From positions 81,556,142 through 81,620,141 of the forward strand of contig CM049306.1 in NCBI GenBank assembly GCA_026874595.1: 64,000 nucleotides of DNA, in the 5' to 3' direction. Shown here in pieces: positions 10,624-22,895 of the stretch; position 1 is the stretch's first letter; each line of letters starts with the position of its first letter. The DNA is from Sipunculus nudus. Its lineage: Eukaryota > Annelida > Sipuncula > Golfingiida > Sipunculidae. A program made the position numbers and the translations under genes. The notes under the pieces were generated by a model, which made no database searches, had not been told where the DNA came from, and saw nothing but the letters and a program-made list of their open reading frames with translations.

Positions 10624-12916
10624 TCAAGAGTTCATTTCAATATGGCGTAAGCAACAGGGATAGCACAAAAACCCTTGAATAAATAAAGCAGCAGTGATGT
10701 AGGTGAAATTGGACTCATTTAAATCTATGTGTAACTCCTCCAGCATAAAGTTTGACACCACAACAGTAAGTTGATAAACAACAGCTATTTTTAACCACCG
10801 ACCCCCATATACTGAAGTCCTTAACACCCGGGTGGCACAGCATAAACCCAGCACTGGTAACATCCACATTAGGGTGTTACAAAACACGTCTAGTGAAACA
10901 ACAGGAAGAGACAGACTCAAAATACCAATCAGCATCGCCGGAAATTCCGTGTTCATCCCAATGTAATACTGACCATCCTGCACCAGGCCATAATATGTCA
11001 CATAGGCCTGCCGGATGCTGATACATATAATATAAAACACTGCCACAAGGACTGCTAGAGGCTGCATTTGTCCCACTTTCATCAGCAGCAGCCCAGGAAC
11101 AACTCCTGCATTAATAAGGTCCACCAACGTGTCCAGTTCTGCTCCAAACTCCCCTACTGCTGGGTCCCTATTGGTAGTTCCTCTTGCTATGGCACCATCC
11201 AAGCAGTCCATGATGTTAGAAAGGGTAATGAATGCAGCTCCCATGTTATACCTGAAATATAATAGTTCAATAATTATGATGCTGTTCCTGAGAATGACTA
11301 AAATTCAGTTTGCTTTTTGTGCTCAAACAGCTATTATTATTTTGCTCCGAAATCAATTAGTTATTCTCCTTTAAATTAACATCAATTATTCATTTAATTA
11401 CCATTAATTCCAATAAATCAGCTTTCCTGAGTTTTAAACTACTCATATACATGTACATGTAATCTAAAGCTTTATGGTTCCCTTCTATGAATTGGCCCAA
11501 CATGAAAAGAAATAACTAATTTGTGTATATATATTTCATCTATTTCGACTTGAGAAACTGTTTCATATGGTTATCAATTATGTCCCTTGATCACACAAAA
11601 TGCATCCTGTAATGGCCTTGGTTACTGTGTTGTCAGCTACATGCCTCCCCCCCCCCCTTGGGTAGGCCTTGCTTGTGATTGTCTTGGCTGACCTCAGGGT
11701 CACTGGCTGATCTCTTGAACTTCAGCTTTTTACTTTATACAGAGGGGCTAGGCAGGGGATGGTCTTCAAACCCCCCCCCCCCCCCGCCCCCCTATGATGA
11801 CACAGAATGGTATTTAACTAAATTCATTAACAGTCAGAGCCTGGACAAAATTATAAACACTGTACATCTTTATCACAAAACTGCCATTCTTAATAATTTT
11901 CAATGAACTTCTGCTTAAGGATGGGCATCATGCATTTCTTTCAAATGATGTTTGTAATCCCTATATTATAATCTGATGCTTTCAATGGATTTCAGTGCTA
12001 TTAATGTGGAATGTTGTGATATATTGGTTTATTGATTTGAGATGGGTCCAGATGCAGATGCAATGTTTGTAGAGGTATGTGCTCAGTTAGTACTTTCTAG
12101 TTCAACTTTATCCACCTCCTAATTAGGTCCTCAAATGACTCTCACTCAAAGACTGTGGAGTTGGACTCACACCTCAAGGATTCTGACCTGGGCTTGGACT
12201 CATAAATATTCTGCCATCATATATATGTAGTGCCATGGACTTGAACTACAAGACTTTTGTTATCATACGTCTGTACTAAAATGGGTCAGCTACATTAATG
12301 TAATTAATTCTGAAGAACCTGTGCTGTACTTTTTAATTTTTTATTTTGTAAAGGTTAGGTGCAAAGCCTACAGGTGGCACTGTTTATTGAATGAAAATGA
12401 AGGTAACCAAACAATTCAATGTACCTCTGTTTTATGCCTTCTAGACACAGGTTCTATAACATGAGGTTATTAATAATCCTGAAATCATACCCTGTCATTA
12501 AGACATTTGAGCCTATCTTCCAGGTTCCATAAAGATTTCCAACCTTTGCCTTTAAGGCACTGGAGGAGAACCTTCCAATGGAGAACCTTCAGCTCTGAAT
12601 TTGGCTCTTTATTAATAGGCTACTGTACTTACTTTTCATTAGATATGAATGCCATGGCGATGCATGAGAACACTGCCCCAGTGATTGTGCAGACATTGGC
12701 CCAGTCTTGTAAATAGTACACTATTGGCTTGATCTCTTTCTTCCCTTTAGTCGTCTGCTGACAGGGTTCAGTAACTTCACTCGTCTCTTGTGACTGTGTC
12801 TCCGTTGTACTCTCCCTGTCATGGCTGGCTCCTAATGTAACCCTCTGCCTTGCTTCAGTCTCACTTTTATTCATTCCAGCTTCTAACTTGTATCCTCTTG
12901 CCATATTTTTTGTCAT
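10624..12916 (-). CDS. CDP-alcohol phosphatidyltransferase, phosphatidylserine-synthase (PssA/Cho1)-like
   Basis: Two exons, 12633-12916 and 10624-11251, joined with GT-AG borders (split Lys95), encode 303 residues. The start codon has an in-frame TAA two codons upstream. The first 60 residues are polar and probably disordered; six or so hydrophobic segments follow. The family motif begins at Asp110: DCLDGAIAR (110-118), then GAELDTLVD (131-139). Asp110, Asp113, Asp135 and Asp139 are the expected metal-binding residues. GAELD-T-L-x-D followed by G-x-x-P is typical of CDP-diacylglycerol-serine transferases rather than phosphatidylinositol or cardiolipin synthases. One oddity: 12 residues separate the Arg from the second Gly, where 8 is usual. 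By family it would attach serine to CDP-diacylglycerol in a membrane; the substrate is inferred. Animals normally make phosphatidylserine by base exchange, so this type is unusual. Confidence 0.85.
12353..12570. repeat. Interspersed repeat, partner of 58965-59180
   Basis: It lies in the intron of the CDP-alcohol transferase gene. It shares, in order, GGTGGCACT, TGAATGAA/GGATGAAGGTA, AATAATCC, CATAACCTGTCATT-like, AGACATT and GAGC words with 58965-59180. The two copies are well diverged. The other copy runs into a tRNA-like segment, so this is probably a decayed SINE. Confidence 0.5.
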
Positions 12917-13867
12917 GGATTATTTTTACATCTAAAACAATAAAACAGTGTATACCTTATCCAATATTCTCAACTGTCTACTATAACATTTGCAATAATA
13001 TTATTATGTGCATTATCTCACACTGTTAGGACATTTTGGGTGATTAAAGTTTCCTTGCAAAACCATCCTGACACATGGACTTACTGCCTCTTATCCACCC
13101 ATTTTACACATTGTTATGGTTCTGTGTGTGAGTAAACATAGTCCATGTGTGGCTGTTAGGACTTCGTGAAGAGAGGTCCTATCTTGCACATATGGGACAA
13201 TCCCCATACAAGGAGAAGTAACATGAAAGCAGAAACAAAGAGAAAGCAACAGTTTGAAGATTGAAAAATCATGATTTGTGAAGTTGCACAGTACAGCCAC
13301 ACCACCTTTATATTTTCCATAACTGATTGCACCAAGTGCAAGCTTTTTTCCACTTGTGTACAAGAGTAGACAAACAATTTTGGGACAAAATAATAGTAGA
13401 TACCACATTTTAAAAAGAATACACTAAATTTAACGTAGTTATATTTAACATACCTGGTATGTTCAAGTCAAATTGTAAAAATCATATTACATTAAATTTA
13501 ATCTGATTCATGCTATTTTTAATGACATTCAAATTCTAATAAGTTTCCAGGATTAGAACTGAATTAGTAAAAACAAAGTTGGCTTTTGGAAGTTATATGT
13601 GCATTTGGTTACCAATATCAATAAAATTTTGTTTACCTGTACATAACACTCCTCAATAAGAAGTCAAGGACATTTTTAAGCTAAGTTATAGGTTTATATA
13701 ATTTGATGCATCGCTTAAACCTTAATTACAAAGGTTAGGAAGTAGGGTAGTTGTCCCAAACTGGCCAAAGCTTCATTTGAGGGTTAAATTTCTAAATCTA
13801 GATAATGCACATGAATATATAAATTTAAATGTTCACTTGAGGAAATCTTGATTTCTCTCTCTGTAAC

Positions 13868-13908
13868 CCCCCCCCCCCACACACACACACACACGCACAC
13901 ACACAAAC
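13868..13908. repeat. C-run followed by (AC)n microsatellite
   Basis: A run of about ten C is followed by ACACAC repeats with one G interruption, in the region upstream of the CDP-alcohol transferase gene. Confidence 0.9.
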
Positions 13909-14049
13909 ATATACCCACACCCAACCCTTTGGTTTAGCTGACCTTTGACCTTCTGCTTTGATCAGGCGATATCACCTCATGTTGGTGTGTTTTTTTAACT
14001 TACCTTAAATCTTCGTCATTAAATTTTAATCTTAAAAGAATTTAAAGTT

Positions 14050-14530
14050 AATAAAGCAGAAACCCGTGTCCGCTGGCCAGCGGCCTTCAGGAGAAACCGG
14101 TTAGCTGGTTAGTACACGTGTCATTGTGTACACATGATATGACATATACAACATTACAATCATGAAACACACTCAGATGGCCTTGTATATACCTTTATCA
14201 ATAACGCTGTAGAGAGTAGTACGTTGATGTTTACCCCGGCAGTGGCAACGAGCGAAAGAGGCCCAGATAACGAAATCATGGGCTTTAGTCCATGTTCAAT
14301 TTCCAGCTACCAACCTTTGACCTCTTGCCAAAGGTTCATCACATGTAAAAGCGGGAGAAATCGGACATTTCGCGGAGCCTTTTATCTTGCCGGTCAGAGT
14401 CTTTTTTTTTTTAGTCTCTTACACAGACACACGGTGGCGCTCCGCAAGCCCCCAGTGGTGCTCGGGGCGTGATCGGTCATGCGCACTCAGCGCATGATTT
14501 CGCTGATGTCACGAAGACTGCGTTCTCATG
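14050..14530. promoter_or_regulatory. CpG-richer segment, candidate promoter of the CDP-alcohol transferase gene
   Basis: This stretch is clearly richer in GC and CpG than its surroundings and lies about 1.2-1.6 kb upstream of the minus-strand start codon at 12916. It contains a perfect interrupted palindrome, TCATGCGC-ACTCA-GCGCATGA (14477-14497), whose halves resemble NRF1 half-sites. A leader exon starting here is plausible but no splice pair was proved. Confidence 0.35.
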
Positions 14531-14641
14531 TGTGACTTAGTTCTCTGAAGAAACTCCACTGTTGCGTACGTGTGCATGGCGCCAAAAAAATAATATAAAG
14601 AATAACAATATTTGCCTCATATTAAGCAACTATTATATTGT

Positions 14642-14642
14642 C

Positions 14643-14686
<44 letters not shown>

Positions 14687-14700
14687 CAATACCTATTATA

Positions 14701-14737
<37 letters not shown>

Positions 14738-14878
14738 GGGTGAAAGGGTGAAGCTTTACTTAGGATTAGTTTTTTAGGAGAGTGTGCATGCAAGTGTTCT
14801 GTACGTGCTACATATGCATGTGTGCAATATATTTAACTACTATTGTTTATTTTTATAATCATTAGTATTGATATTACT

Positions 14879-14914
<36 letters not shown>
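14642..14914. repeat. Microsatellite cluster (AAT)n, (GA)n, (ATT)n
   Basis: (AAT)n at 14642-14684, (GA)n at 14706-14733 and (ATT)n at 14882-14914 lie within 300 bases. The AAT and ATT tracts are inverted relative to each other and could pair. Confidence 0.95.
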
Positions 14915-15375
14915 TTAATAATCCTTCAGCGAAGGACTAGACTTAGCTCGCAAACAATTGAATTTAAAATTTTAACCTTCTAAATATAACAAGGTGAACG
15001 ATGAGAATAAATTAATATGCAGTATAATATTAATCCAATTACTCCCTGTATATATTTAGATCTCATAAAATGAAAATTTGTTTACCAGGATGCCGATCAT
15101 GACATTACAAAGCGACTATGTATGTTACATACATTCAGATAATCGAATGCCAAATGATAATATTGTTGAGGTTGGCCTATTCTTTGTAATCTTATATACC
15201 TGGTAGTTTCAAATATAACATTTACGATATATATGTTTTTTTTTTAATGCGATGTTCTCCGTTTTCATTCAAGGTGCACCTTTAGAAATTATTTGTAATA
15301 CTGGAAAATATTCCAGAATAAACAACTAGGGCGTTTATTACGTTAAAATTGTGAATTTGTCACACGCGATTCAAC

Positions 15376-15823
15376 GCAGGTGGCAGATTACTATCGCGAA
15401 TGGTGGCCTTGGGACACCGGATGGCCTGAGGCCACCAGCCCGCTGTGCATCATTCTCGATCTGTTTCCTGCCGCCTATAGGCCACCCGGATACACAGCAT
15501 TATACATGTGGTGTCCTCAGGCCACCAGGGTATACAGCATTATACCGGTGGCGTCCTTAAGCCACCAGGATACACAGCACCATACTTGTGGTGTCCTTAG
15601 GCCACGTACCAGTCTAGAGTATACAGAATGATGCATGTGGTGTTCTTGAGTGAAAGAAGTATACTAACAAAATATTATAGTCTGAATTCGTTGTTCTTTC
15701 ATGGAGCTTTTTACGATATTGACGGAAGGAAACAAATCGAGAAGGTGCAAAGCGGGCTGGTGGCCTAGCTGAGGCCACCCGGTGTCCCAAGGCCACGATT
15801 CGCGATAGTAATCTACCACCTGC
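15376..15823. mobile_element. 448-bp MITE with long terminal inverted repeats and 9-bp target duplication (Mutator-like candidate)
   Basis: The first and last roughly 100 bases are inverted copies at about 90 percent identity by eye. Both arms start GCAGGTGG, continue AGATTACTATCGCGAA, and share CCTTGGGACACCGG and CCACCAGCCCGCT. The element is flanked on both sides by the perfect 9-bp repeat CGATTCAAC (15367-15375 and 15824-15832). The core has about four 48-50-bp units with (A/T)ACACAGCA and GTGGTGTCCT. There is no transposase. Long inverted repeats with a 9-bp duplication fit Mutator-like elements. It ends 222 bases before the LSM1 start codon. Confidence 0.85.
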
Positions 15824-16045
15824 CGATTCAACAGGCCGAGTTGGTCATGCGGTCTAGTTCGAAGAGCCGTGTTGGTATCAGGTCGACTAGACATGAACTG
15901 ACGGGGATTCCCTTTCTCCACGGTTTCCCCAAACTGCGACTGTCGGGGTGGTGAAGCAGTTGTCCAGTGAATGAAAATGACGTTTTGTGGCAGTTTTGTT
16001 ATGACATAAACAACGTTCCTGCTACCTGACCTTACGCTTAGCAAA

Positions 16046-19000
16046 ATGTCGTCCAGTTATCTCCCTGGAACAGCTTCGCTTGTGGAGGAAATAGACAGTT
16101 GAGTACTGTTAATTAAGTGTTAGAAACTTCTTTTATTAACAATATGAATAATATTATTAATAATTGATATTTATTAAATTATACTTTATTTAAGTAAATA
16201 TTATAATTAAATCTAAATAAGAATTAATATTAACAACCCACAACACATCTTGTATAATGCAATGATAGGTTCTGGTGGAAAAGTGATGGTAAATAAACAT
16301 TCAATAATATAACTATTATGAGTAAAATATAAAAAGATATTTACTCACTAGGCTAGTAGGTAAATATTTTGTTTTTGTATTTAATATAAGCCAAGGTTTA
16401 AACTATACTGCCATTGGCATACTCTTGTCGGGATGTGATCAGATGGGCATGTACTAACTGCATGTATGCAGTAGGTAACCATGCAGGACCCTGGGTACCA
16501 CCACATAAAAAGCTTCAAAAACCCATTTTAAAAAAAACACATTTAAATATTGTGTTTCTGACAGGGAAACTTAGGTAATCTGGGGCGGATATAGTGAACT
16601 ATTTGAATGACCAAATAATTTAGCTAAATATTGCATCTAGGAATGAAAACAAGACTCCCTTTTGAAACTTTGCAACTCAGGCACTTGAAACTATCTCAGA
16701 ATCGAGAACAATAATCTGCATGACCTTTGGTCAGAGAGCCATACCACTGGCAGTTGATATATTGTCACAAATGTACCCACAAATTTACATTTTTTTTCAG
16801 AGAAACTCCTGGTGGTTCTGAGGGATGGACGTACTCTGATTGGTTTCCTGAGGAGCATTGACCAGTTTGGTAGGTATTATCACCTGGAATTATTAATATT
16901 TGCTCTCAATATCAATTAAGTCACAGACTTTCAGCATCATTTGTTCCTTAGTGTGATAGCATCCAAAGTTTTCATTGGATTCAGTTCTAGTATCGTGGAA
17001 AGCACTAGTGTTCGACTGTCTCTAATAAACCCTTGGTTGACTTTGGGTTTGCAGATTTGAGGAACACCTTTGCATTTTTACCTTGATTAATTTCACTGCT
17101 GTCAAGCTCATATCTCAGGCATGTAGGTCACTTATTCTGGTATATATCAGTACTGAAACATAGCAAGCCCACACCAGTTGCTGAAATTTGGTTGATATGG
17201 CCCAGAGTAGCTGTTGATCTTTATGAGCCTGTCATCTATATCATTATTTATGTTTATTAGGATTATACATTCTGCCAATTAATGTATATAAGTTAATTAT
17301 GTGATCTCTACCTTTGTTTTACTGTCACATTTCAGTAAATTCAGCCAGTATTAGCTCATTTTTGCAATACTGTGCAACATTTTATTTAGATATACTGGTA
17401 CCTTGAATGAAATGCTTAATGTATATGCTTCAGGTATAAGTCATTTGTGAATGCATATATACAAGTTCATCTAGTTGAAAACTTCTTTTTTATATGTAGA
17501 AATTTTAAATATTATATCACAAAATCCACCCTCAAAGAAAGCTAGATATCTGGAGAACTAATCCATAGCAGACAGTTGCATGATAAATTCTGATGATTTT
17601 ATTAATGTACATTATGTTTAACCAGGTCATCTGGTCTTCCAACATGATAACATATTTCCCTGATTTCTTCCTTGGTGTTTTACCAAAATTTAAGGATAAT
17701 TGTATTTTAACCCATTTTTATTTGATATATCTTCAGTGTGCTTGCAGTGAACAGTAGTTGCAGTGAACTGCACATGTTATGAAACTATGACACTGGGATG
17801 TATTGTATACATGATATGTACAGCAGTATGTAATGCAGTGGCGGATCCAGAGGGGGAGCTTTGGGGGCTGAAGCCCCCCCCCCCCTGCTGGAAACATTGT
17901 TTTCATTTTTTATCAGAGAACATTTTCTTTGCATTATTTTCAGTTGCCGTCTTACAAATATCACCCTTACAACTGAAAAAAAAGTTAAAAAAAAAACAAG
18001 GAATCGTTAGGAGAGACACATGTCAACACCGGGGTCAGGCATTTTTTTATTCCTCCGCCTTTTGGAGAGAGGACTACTAAAATGGTCCGCGTTTGTCAGT
18101 CCCTCCGTCCTTTCGTCTGTCTGTCCTTCAATCCGTCAGTCTGTCCCGCACCATCACTGATGCCACACTTTCCTAGTTAAACATATATGGCCGGGGACCA
18201 TTGTGGCCGTTGGTCCTTTTGTATTATTAAAGAATTAGTTGGGCATTTTCCAACATTGGTTATGGACGTTAAAAAATCGATCTACCAGATCTATCAACCG
18301 TGGCTCCCTTAAACCTTTCTCATGCAATGTTCTAGCTGTCCTTTTGCTAGCCACCAAGGGTGACTATAAAATGTTAGATATATCTGAGAGTACATTTTAT
18401 AGTCACCACCCCATGTATACACTTGGGTGGGATTCTAACCTCTGTGTGATCTGTGTCTATAAAAGGGAGAAAACCATTTTTTATAGACAAACTTCTTTTA
18501 TGATAAGCTAATTGCATTTATACCCTGCTTAATTAAGTATATAACTCTTATAAAACTGGACCAGTACACAAAACATTGTTGCCGCTACATATACATTCTA
18601 ACTGCTTCTGTCATGGCGGTTATGAGCAGTACGACCCGTGTCTTCTGAGACCAAAATGCACAATAACTAAAGTAAAATGCACTTACAGTTGCCAATATGT
18701 TGCAGTTGTATTGAATAAAAGATACTTTTGCCATAGTGAAGAAGTTTTAATGTCACCCCATCCGTGAAACTGAAAATAAAACAGCCTTTTCAGGAAAATA
18801 CGATCATATCGTGGTCATATACCACTTATCTCTATATAAGGGGAGGCGACGAAACAGTCGTCCGTTAACAGTGCAAGACGTTTCGTCGTCGCAGGCGGCT
18901 ATCCTTTGGCTTGGACATCTTGCTTGTGAACATGATTAAGCGTTAAAATAAAAGGCAAGCCTTTTTCACCTGTCTTTATCAAAGAAATAAAAATCATTTA

Positions 19001-20727
19001 TTCTGTTAAACAAAACGTCAAAATATTATTGTTCAAATAAAAAATAATAAACAGTGTCTGAATATACATACATAATAGCATTCTTTTATGATGGGCAGTG
19101 GAAATTTACTGCCACATCATAAATAACATGTATGGGGGATTGAGATTTTGGCTGTATGTGTCAGTTGGAATTCTCAATGGGGGATTGAGATTTTGGCTGT
19201 ATGTGTCAGTTGGAATTCTCAATGGGGGATTGAGATTTTGGCTGTATGTGTCAGTTGGAATTCTCAATGGGGAATCTGTTGTGAGATTATTTGTCCTTGT
19301 CGCTCTTTAAAAGAAAATGATGTACAAAACGGTACAAGAAACTTGAGTAAACTGACCATTTTAATTCCTATAGCATCGTTTTATGGAAGATTTATTATCG
19401 ATTACAAATGTATAAATTACCAAATATGTAAACGAAAACGCAAAAATATGTGAACGAAAGAAATGCATTTTATAATTCAGACATATATATATAAAAGATA
19501 TATGACATTTGAATGTATAAAAGCAAGATATAGACTAATGAAGCTACTACACACATGGAAAAGTAATTTAAGCTATACCAGTTATTCAAAATAAACACTG
19601 GTGAGTAATATCTTAAAAAGTAGTTAGAGAATAATATTCAGTCATGAGTTATTCATCTGCCTTTTTCAATTATGTTAAATGCACTTAAATGTTTATATGT
19701 ATAGTTGTGTCTATTTTATGACTGATCAGTTATTTGAGATTAAATAATGAATGAAATGTTTACATCGTTGGGTACTTGCGCTCATATGTCATGTTCATCT
19801 CTATACGATATCTTAAAAAGAGATTATTAATATACTCAAGTTTTATATTTATTTATAAATCAGTTGATAGAAAAAAAAATAATGTCCAGATCATTTATTC
19901 TTTTGCTATGAATTCCCCATTCTAACTGCTTGCTCCAGGGAAGTCTTTATTTGATGAGTTAATTATACTTCTGCAAAGCAAGATTTAGCATGTAATAATC
20001 AATTTTTATTGATTCGTCTGTTAGCAGCTGTTCTCAACAGTTATAGACGGACTTATGAGAAGAACCAGAAAAAAAATTCAAAATAATTTAGTGTTTACCT
20101 GGATCACCACAATATTTTTATTTAAAAGATGTTTTTCTGTTGTGAAAAAGGGCGATAAAAAGACCGTCTTTATTTTTTGGTTTTAGGGGAACCTTTAAAT
20201 GAATACAAATTTCCAAAAGGAGCGAGCAGACCGGTTATGCAAAATCGAGTTGGTGACCTTGCCCCACATTTCTCTTGAATTAATATAATCCTCGCACTTA
20301 AACTGTAAATTCACAAAATAAATAATACACATAATATGAATCGTCTGACTTAAAGTTCTGCATTAACGTTTTGTTTCAATTTTGTTCATGAGTTTCCAGT
20401 TGTAAACTATGTCTCAGGAAAATATTATAAGTTGCACATCTTTACCCATTTACAACAATTTCACAATTTACAAATTGTCAGATTGTATATCAAGTGGAAA
20501 AAATGCAAAAAGTATATTTTCATATCTATAAGTGTGGAGTCATGTTTTGTTAGTTTCTAGTCTGCAAATTATTTAATGTTTGGTTGAAACTACGAGTACA
20601 TGTTTACAATAGATTGAATGTGGTATACTGGCCATCTAATACCTCTTTCCCTCATCCATTAATAACAGTATATATTTTTAAATCATTATTCTGAAGTTTA
20701 AGTTTGGAAAAAGTTTACACTGTAATA

Positions 20728-20765
<38 letters not shown>

Positions 20766-21283
20766 ATATATATATGTGTGTATATATATATGTGTATATG
20801 ATTTTGCAAGGTATCTACGAGCCTCCCCACTTGCAATATCCTGGATCCGCCTCTGTAATGTAACACAACCACCTTCTAAGGCAATGTTTGTAATACACTA
20901 CTTGATCATGGAACAAAATAGAACCCAATGACCCTTTTCTTATTCAGACAAATTAAATTATATGCTTTTTCCTGATTTTCTTTTTCAAATTTCCCTTTCT
21001 GGAAAAAAGAACACTCATCAACCAGGTTTTCTCCTGATTTCCAGGAAAGCTGGCAACCTCTCATTTAAGCTTTGTGTGCCCAGGACAAAGTTTTTAGTGT
21101 TCATAATTTCAGTAAAATTGTCTTTTGCAGCAAATTTGGTGCTACACAAAACCATAGAGAGGATCCATGTAGGGCAGAAATACGGGGACATCCCGAGAGG
21201 GATATTTGTCGTGAGGGGTGAAAATGTGGTGCTCTTAGGAGAAATAGTAAGTATTAGAATCAAACTATCAGCCATTTAACCTC

Positions 21284-21348
<65 letters not shown>

Positions 21349-22895
21349 CCTCACACACACACAACTAAGGGGCACCCAAGATTCAGCCCATTGGGTAACA
21401 TATGGCCAGCATTTGTGTTGCTTACACATGTCCTTGCAATGCAAAGTCACTGAGAGGTCCAAGACTAAGCTCAGTGTCTCTGTTTTATGTATATGGGTTG
21501 CTGGGGGGTTGTGTGTGTTTGTTGAAAATTAAGATTATGGGCTGTTTACCACAACATAAAACAACATGTTGGAAGACCACTGTGCATGCTCTGTGATTAT
21601 TTGAGGATTTGGGCATGGTCTGAAAAAGCGTCATTCAATTCTCCACTGCCGATACATGCCCCTTTTCCGCTAGCTGTGAGAATCCGACTCAGTGGACCAT
21701 GATAATAGGTCTGGTAAGCCTACTTGAGTTGTGATACAAGCAATATTGAGGAATGCATCACAGTGGCCTTCCAACATGTTGCATTTATATTGTGGTAAAC
21801 AGCCCATAATCTTAACATTATGCTATAAATGATGAATTAACACAAGAGAATACATGTGAAATAACAACCCAAACTGAAACCACGCCTTTATGGTAACGAG
21901 TCATTTCCTGTATTGCCTGAAAGTTGGCTGTGTATGTAATCCGTGCGAGCCATGCCTTTATTCATGAGGTCAGAAATTCAATAAACATACGGAGGGGTTT
22001 ACCAATATGCTGAGTTAAAACAGAATTTTTCTTGCTCATATTTGGTGTTGTTAGAAAGTACACTAAAAATGCTAACGATTAGTCCGGTTTATGTCAATTG
22101 ACAGTGTACCTGTAGGCCATGAGGCCTTGTCAAAAATGATGAAAATATTTGCTTCCTCATGGGGCCTTATAATGCATTCCTCAGTCTTAGATTTAAAGGC
22201 ACTCTATCAGCCAGAAATCTGGTCTTAATGTCAGAGGGCTGATATGGTGCTACTTTCCCACCAAACCCTCTCTGCAGACAGATTCTTGCCTGGATGGTGT
22301 CCTCTAAAGTACTTTTGTGTCACATCCCCTCATCTTTGTTGAACCTTGCCAGATTTTTCTCTCAGTTTATCAGAACCTCTCATGGTAACTGCCATTTTGC
22401 ATGCAAACTAGAGGCCGAATGTCACTGGTCTCGTGTCAAAATTTAATGGATATATTGCTAGTATATGAACATTTTTAAACACACATAAACCCATCTGGGT
22501 TTAGTGCAGTCCTTGACACTTTCACATAGAATAACACAGTTAACAAAATAGTAAGTTAAAATAACACAAGGGTAATTCAACAGCAGTTCATGACAATTTG
22601 ACATTATATGGTATAGAGCACATGAAAAAAGTAGGCAAAAGCAGGAATTTCAAGATAAAGTAGCAGAAATAGGGCTGAGTAGGAAGTTGGATTGCTTTAC
22701 AGCCTGTATCTCTCCTCTTTACAGGATACAGAAATGGAAGGAACGGGGCTAGTAGAGGTGTCAATTGATGAGATTCTCGAGATGCAGAGATCAGAACAAA
22801 TGATCAAACAACAGGAAGAGGAGTTGAAAAGAAAAGCGTTATTGGAGCGAGGACTGACACCTCACACAGATGCAATTCAGGAGGATTTCTTCTGA
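16046..22895 (+). CDS. LSM1: LSm1, U6 snRNA-associated Sm-like protein
   Basis: Four exons, 16046-16097, 16801-16869, 21131-21246 and 22725-22895 (TGA), keep frame through GT-AG introns and encode 135 residues, the normal LSm1 length. The N-terminus reads [18 protein letters not shown]. The Sm1 motif is [20 protein letters not shown] and the Sm2 motif is [16 protein letters not shown]; these are nearly the same as in vertebrate LSm1. The C-terminal exon encodes an acidic, coiled-coil-like helix ([20 protein letters not shown]) ending EDFF, matching the LSm1-specific extension. LSm1 is the subunit that defines the cytoplasmic LSm1-7 ring, which binds oligoadenylated mRNA 3' ends with Pat1 to promote decapping. 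Intron 2 (4.3 kb) holds a candidate inverted-repeat element and hairpins. Confidence 0.96.
18359..18489. repeat. Two adjacent perfect inverted repeats (hairpins)
   Basis: GGTGACTATAAAATGT (18359-18374) pairs perfectly with 18392-18407 across a 17-base loop. TGTCTATAAAA (18454-18464) pairs perfectly with 18479-18489 across a 14-base loop. Both stems contain CTATAAAA. Between them, GGTGGGATTCTAACCTC resembles a reversed tRNA-type B box, so this may be part of a SINE. Confidence 0.7.
19134..19272. repeat. 45-bp tandem repeat, three units
   Basis: GGGGGATTGAGATTTTGGCT begins units at 19134, 19179 and 19224; the three units are essentially identical, ending in GGAATTCTCAAT. The period is a multiple of three, so the frame stays open for 15-residue repeats, but nothing suggests it is translated. 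Confidence 0.95.
20731..20800. repeat. (TA)n/(TG)n microsatellite
   Basis: TA repeats with interspersed TGTG steps near the right end of the candidate element in LSM1 intron 2. Confidence 0.95.
21286..21363. repeat. (TA)n(CA)n compound microsatellite
   Basis: About 48 bases of TA followed by CA repeats, 40 bases after the third LSM1 exon. Confidence 0.95.

Larger units (their letters stand above)
17837..20850. mobile_element. Candidate 3-kb DNA transposon with short terminal inverted repeats
   Basis: The left end CAGTGGCGGATCCAG (17837) has an inverted match, CTGGATCCGCCTCTG, ending near 20854. TAATG directly flanks both sides. The ends therefore look like about 15-bp terminal inverted repeats with a 5-bp duplication. 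No transposase frame was found inside. The interior has a C-run, a GTCC/GTCT-rich tract at 18080-18150, paired hairpins near 18360-18490 and a 45-bp triplication. Two unrelated insertions with similar ends would look the same. It lies in LSM1 intron 2. Confidence 0.4.

Noticed and set aside
15351-16044. Several overlapping open frames upstream of LSM1
   Set aside because: They lie across the MITE arms and their inverted copies; they are read through non-coding inverted repeats.
19098-19453. Open frames with 15-residue repeats
   Set aside because: They arise from the 45-bp triplication; no flanking coding signal.
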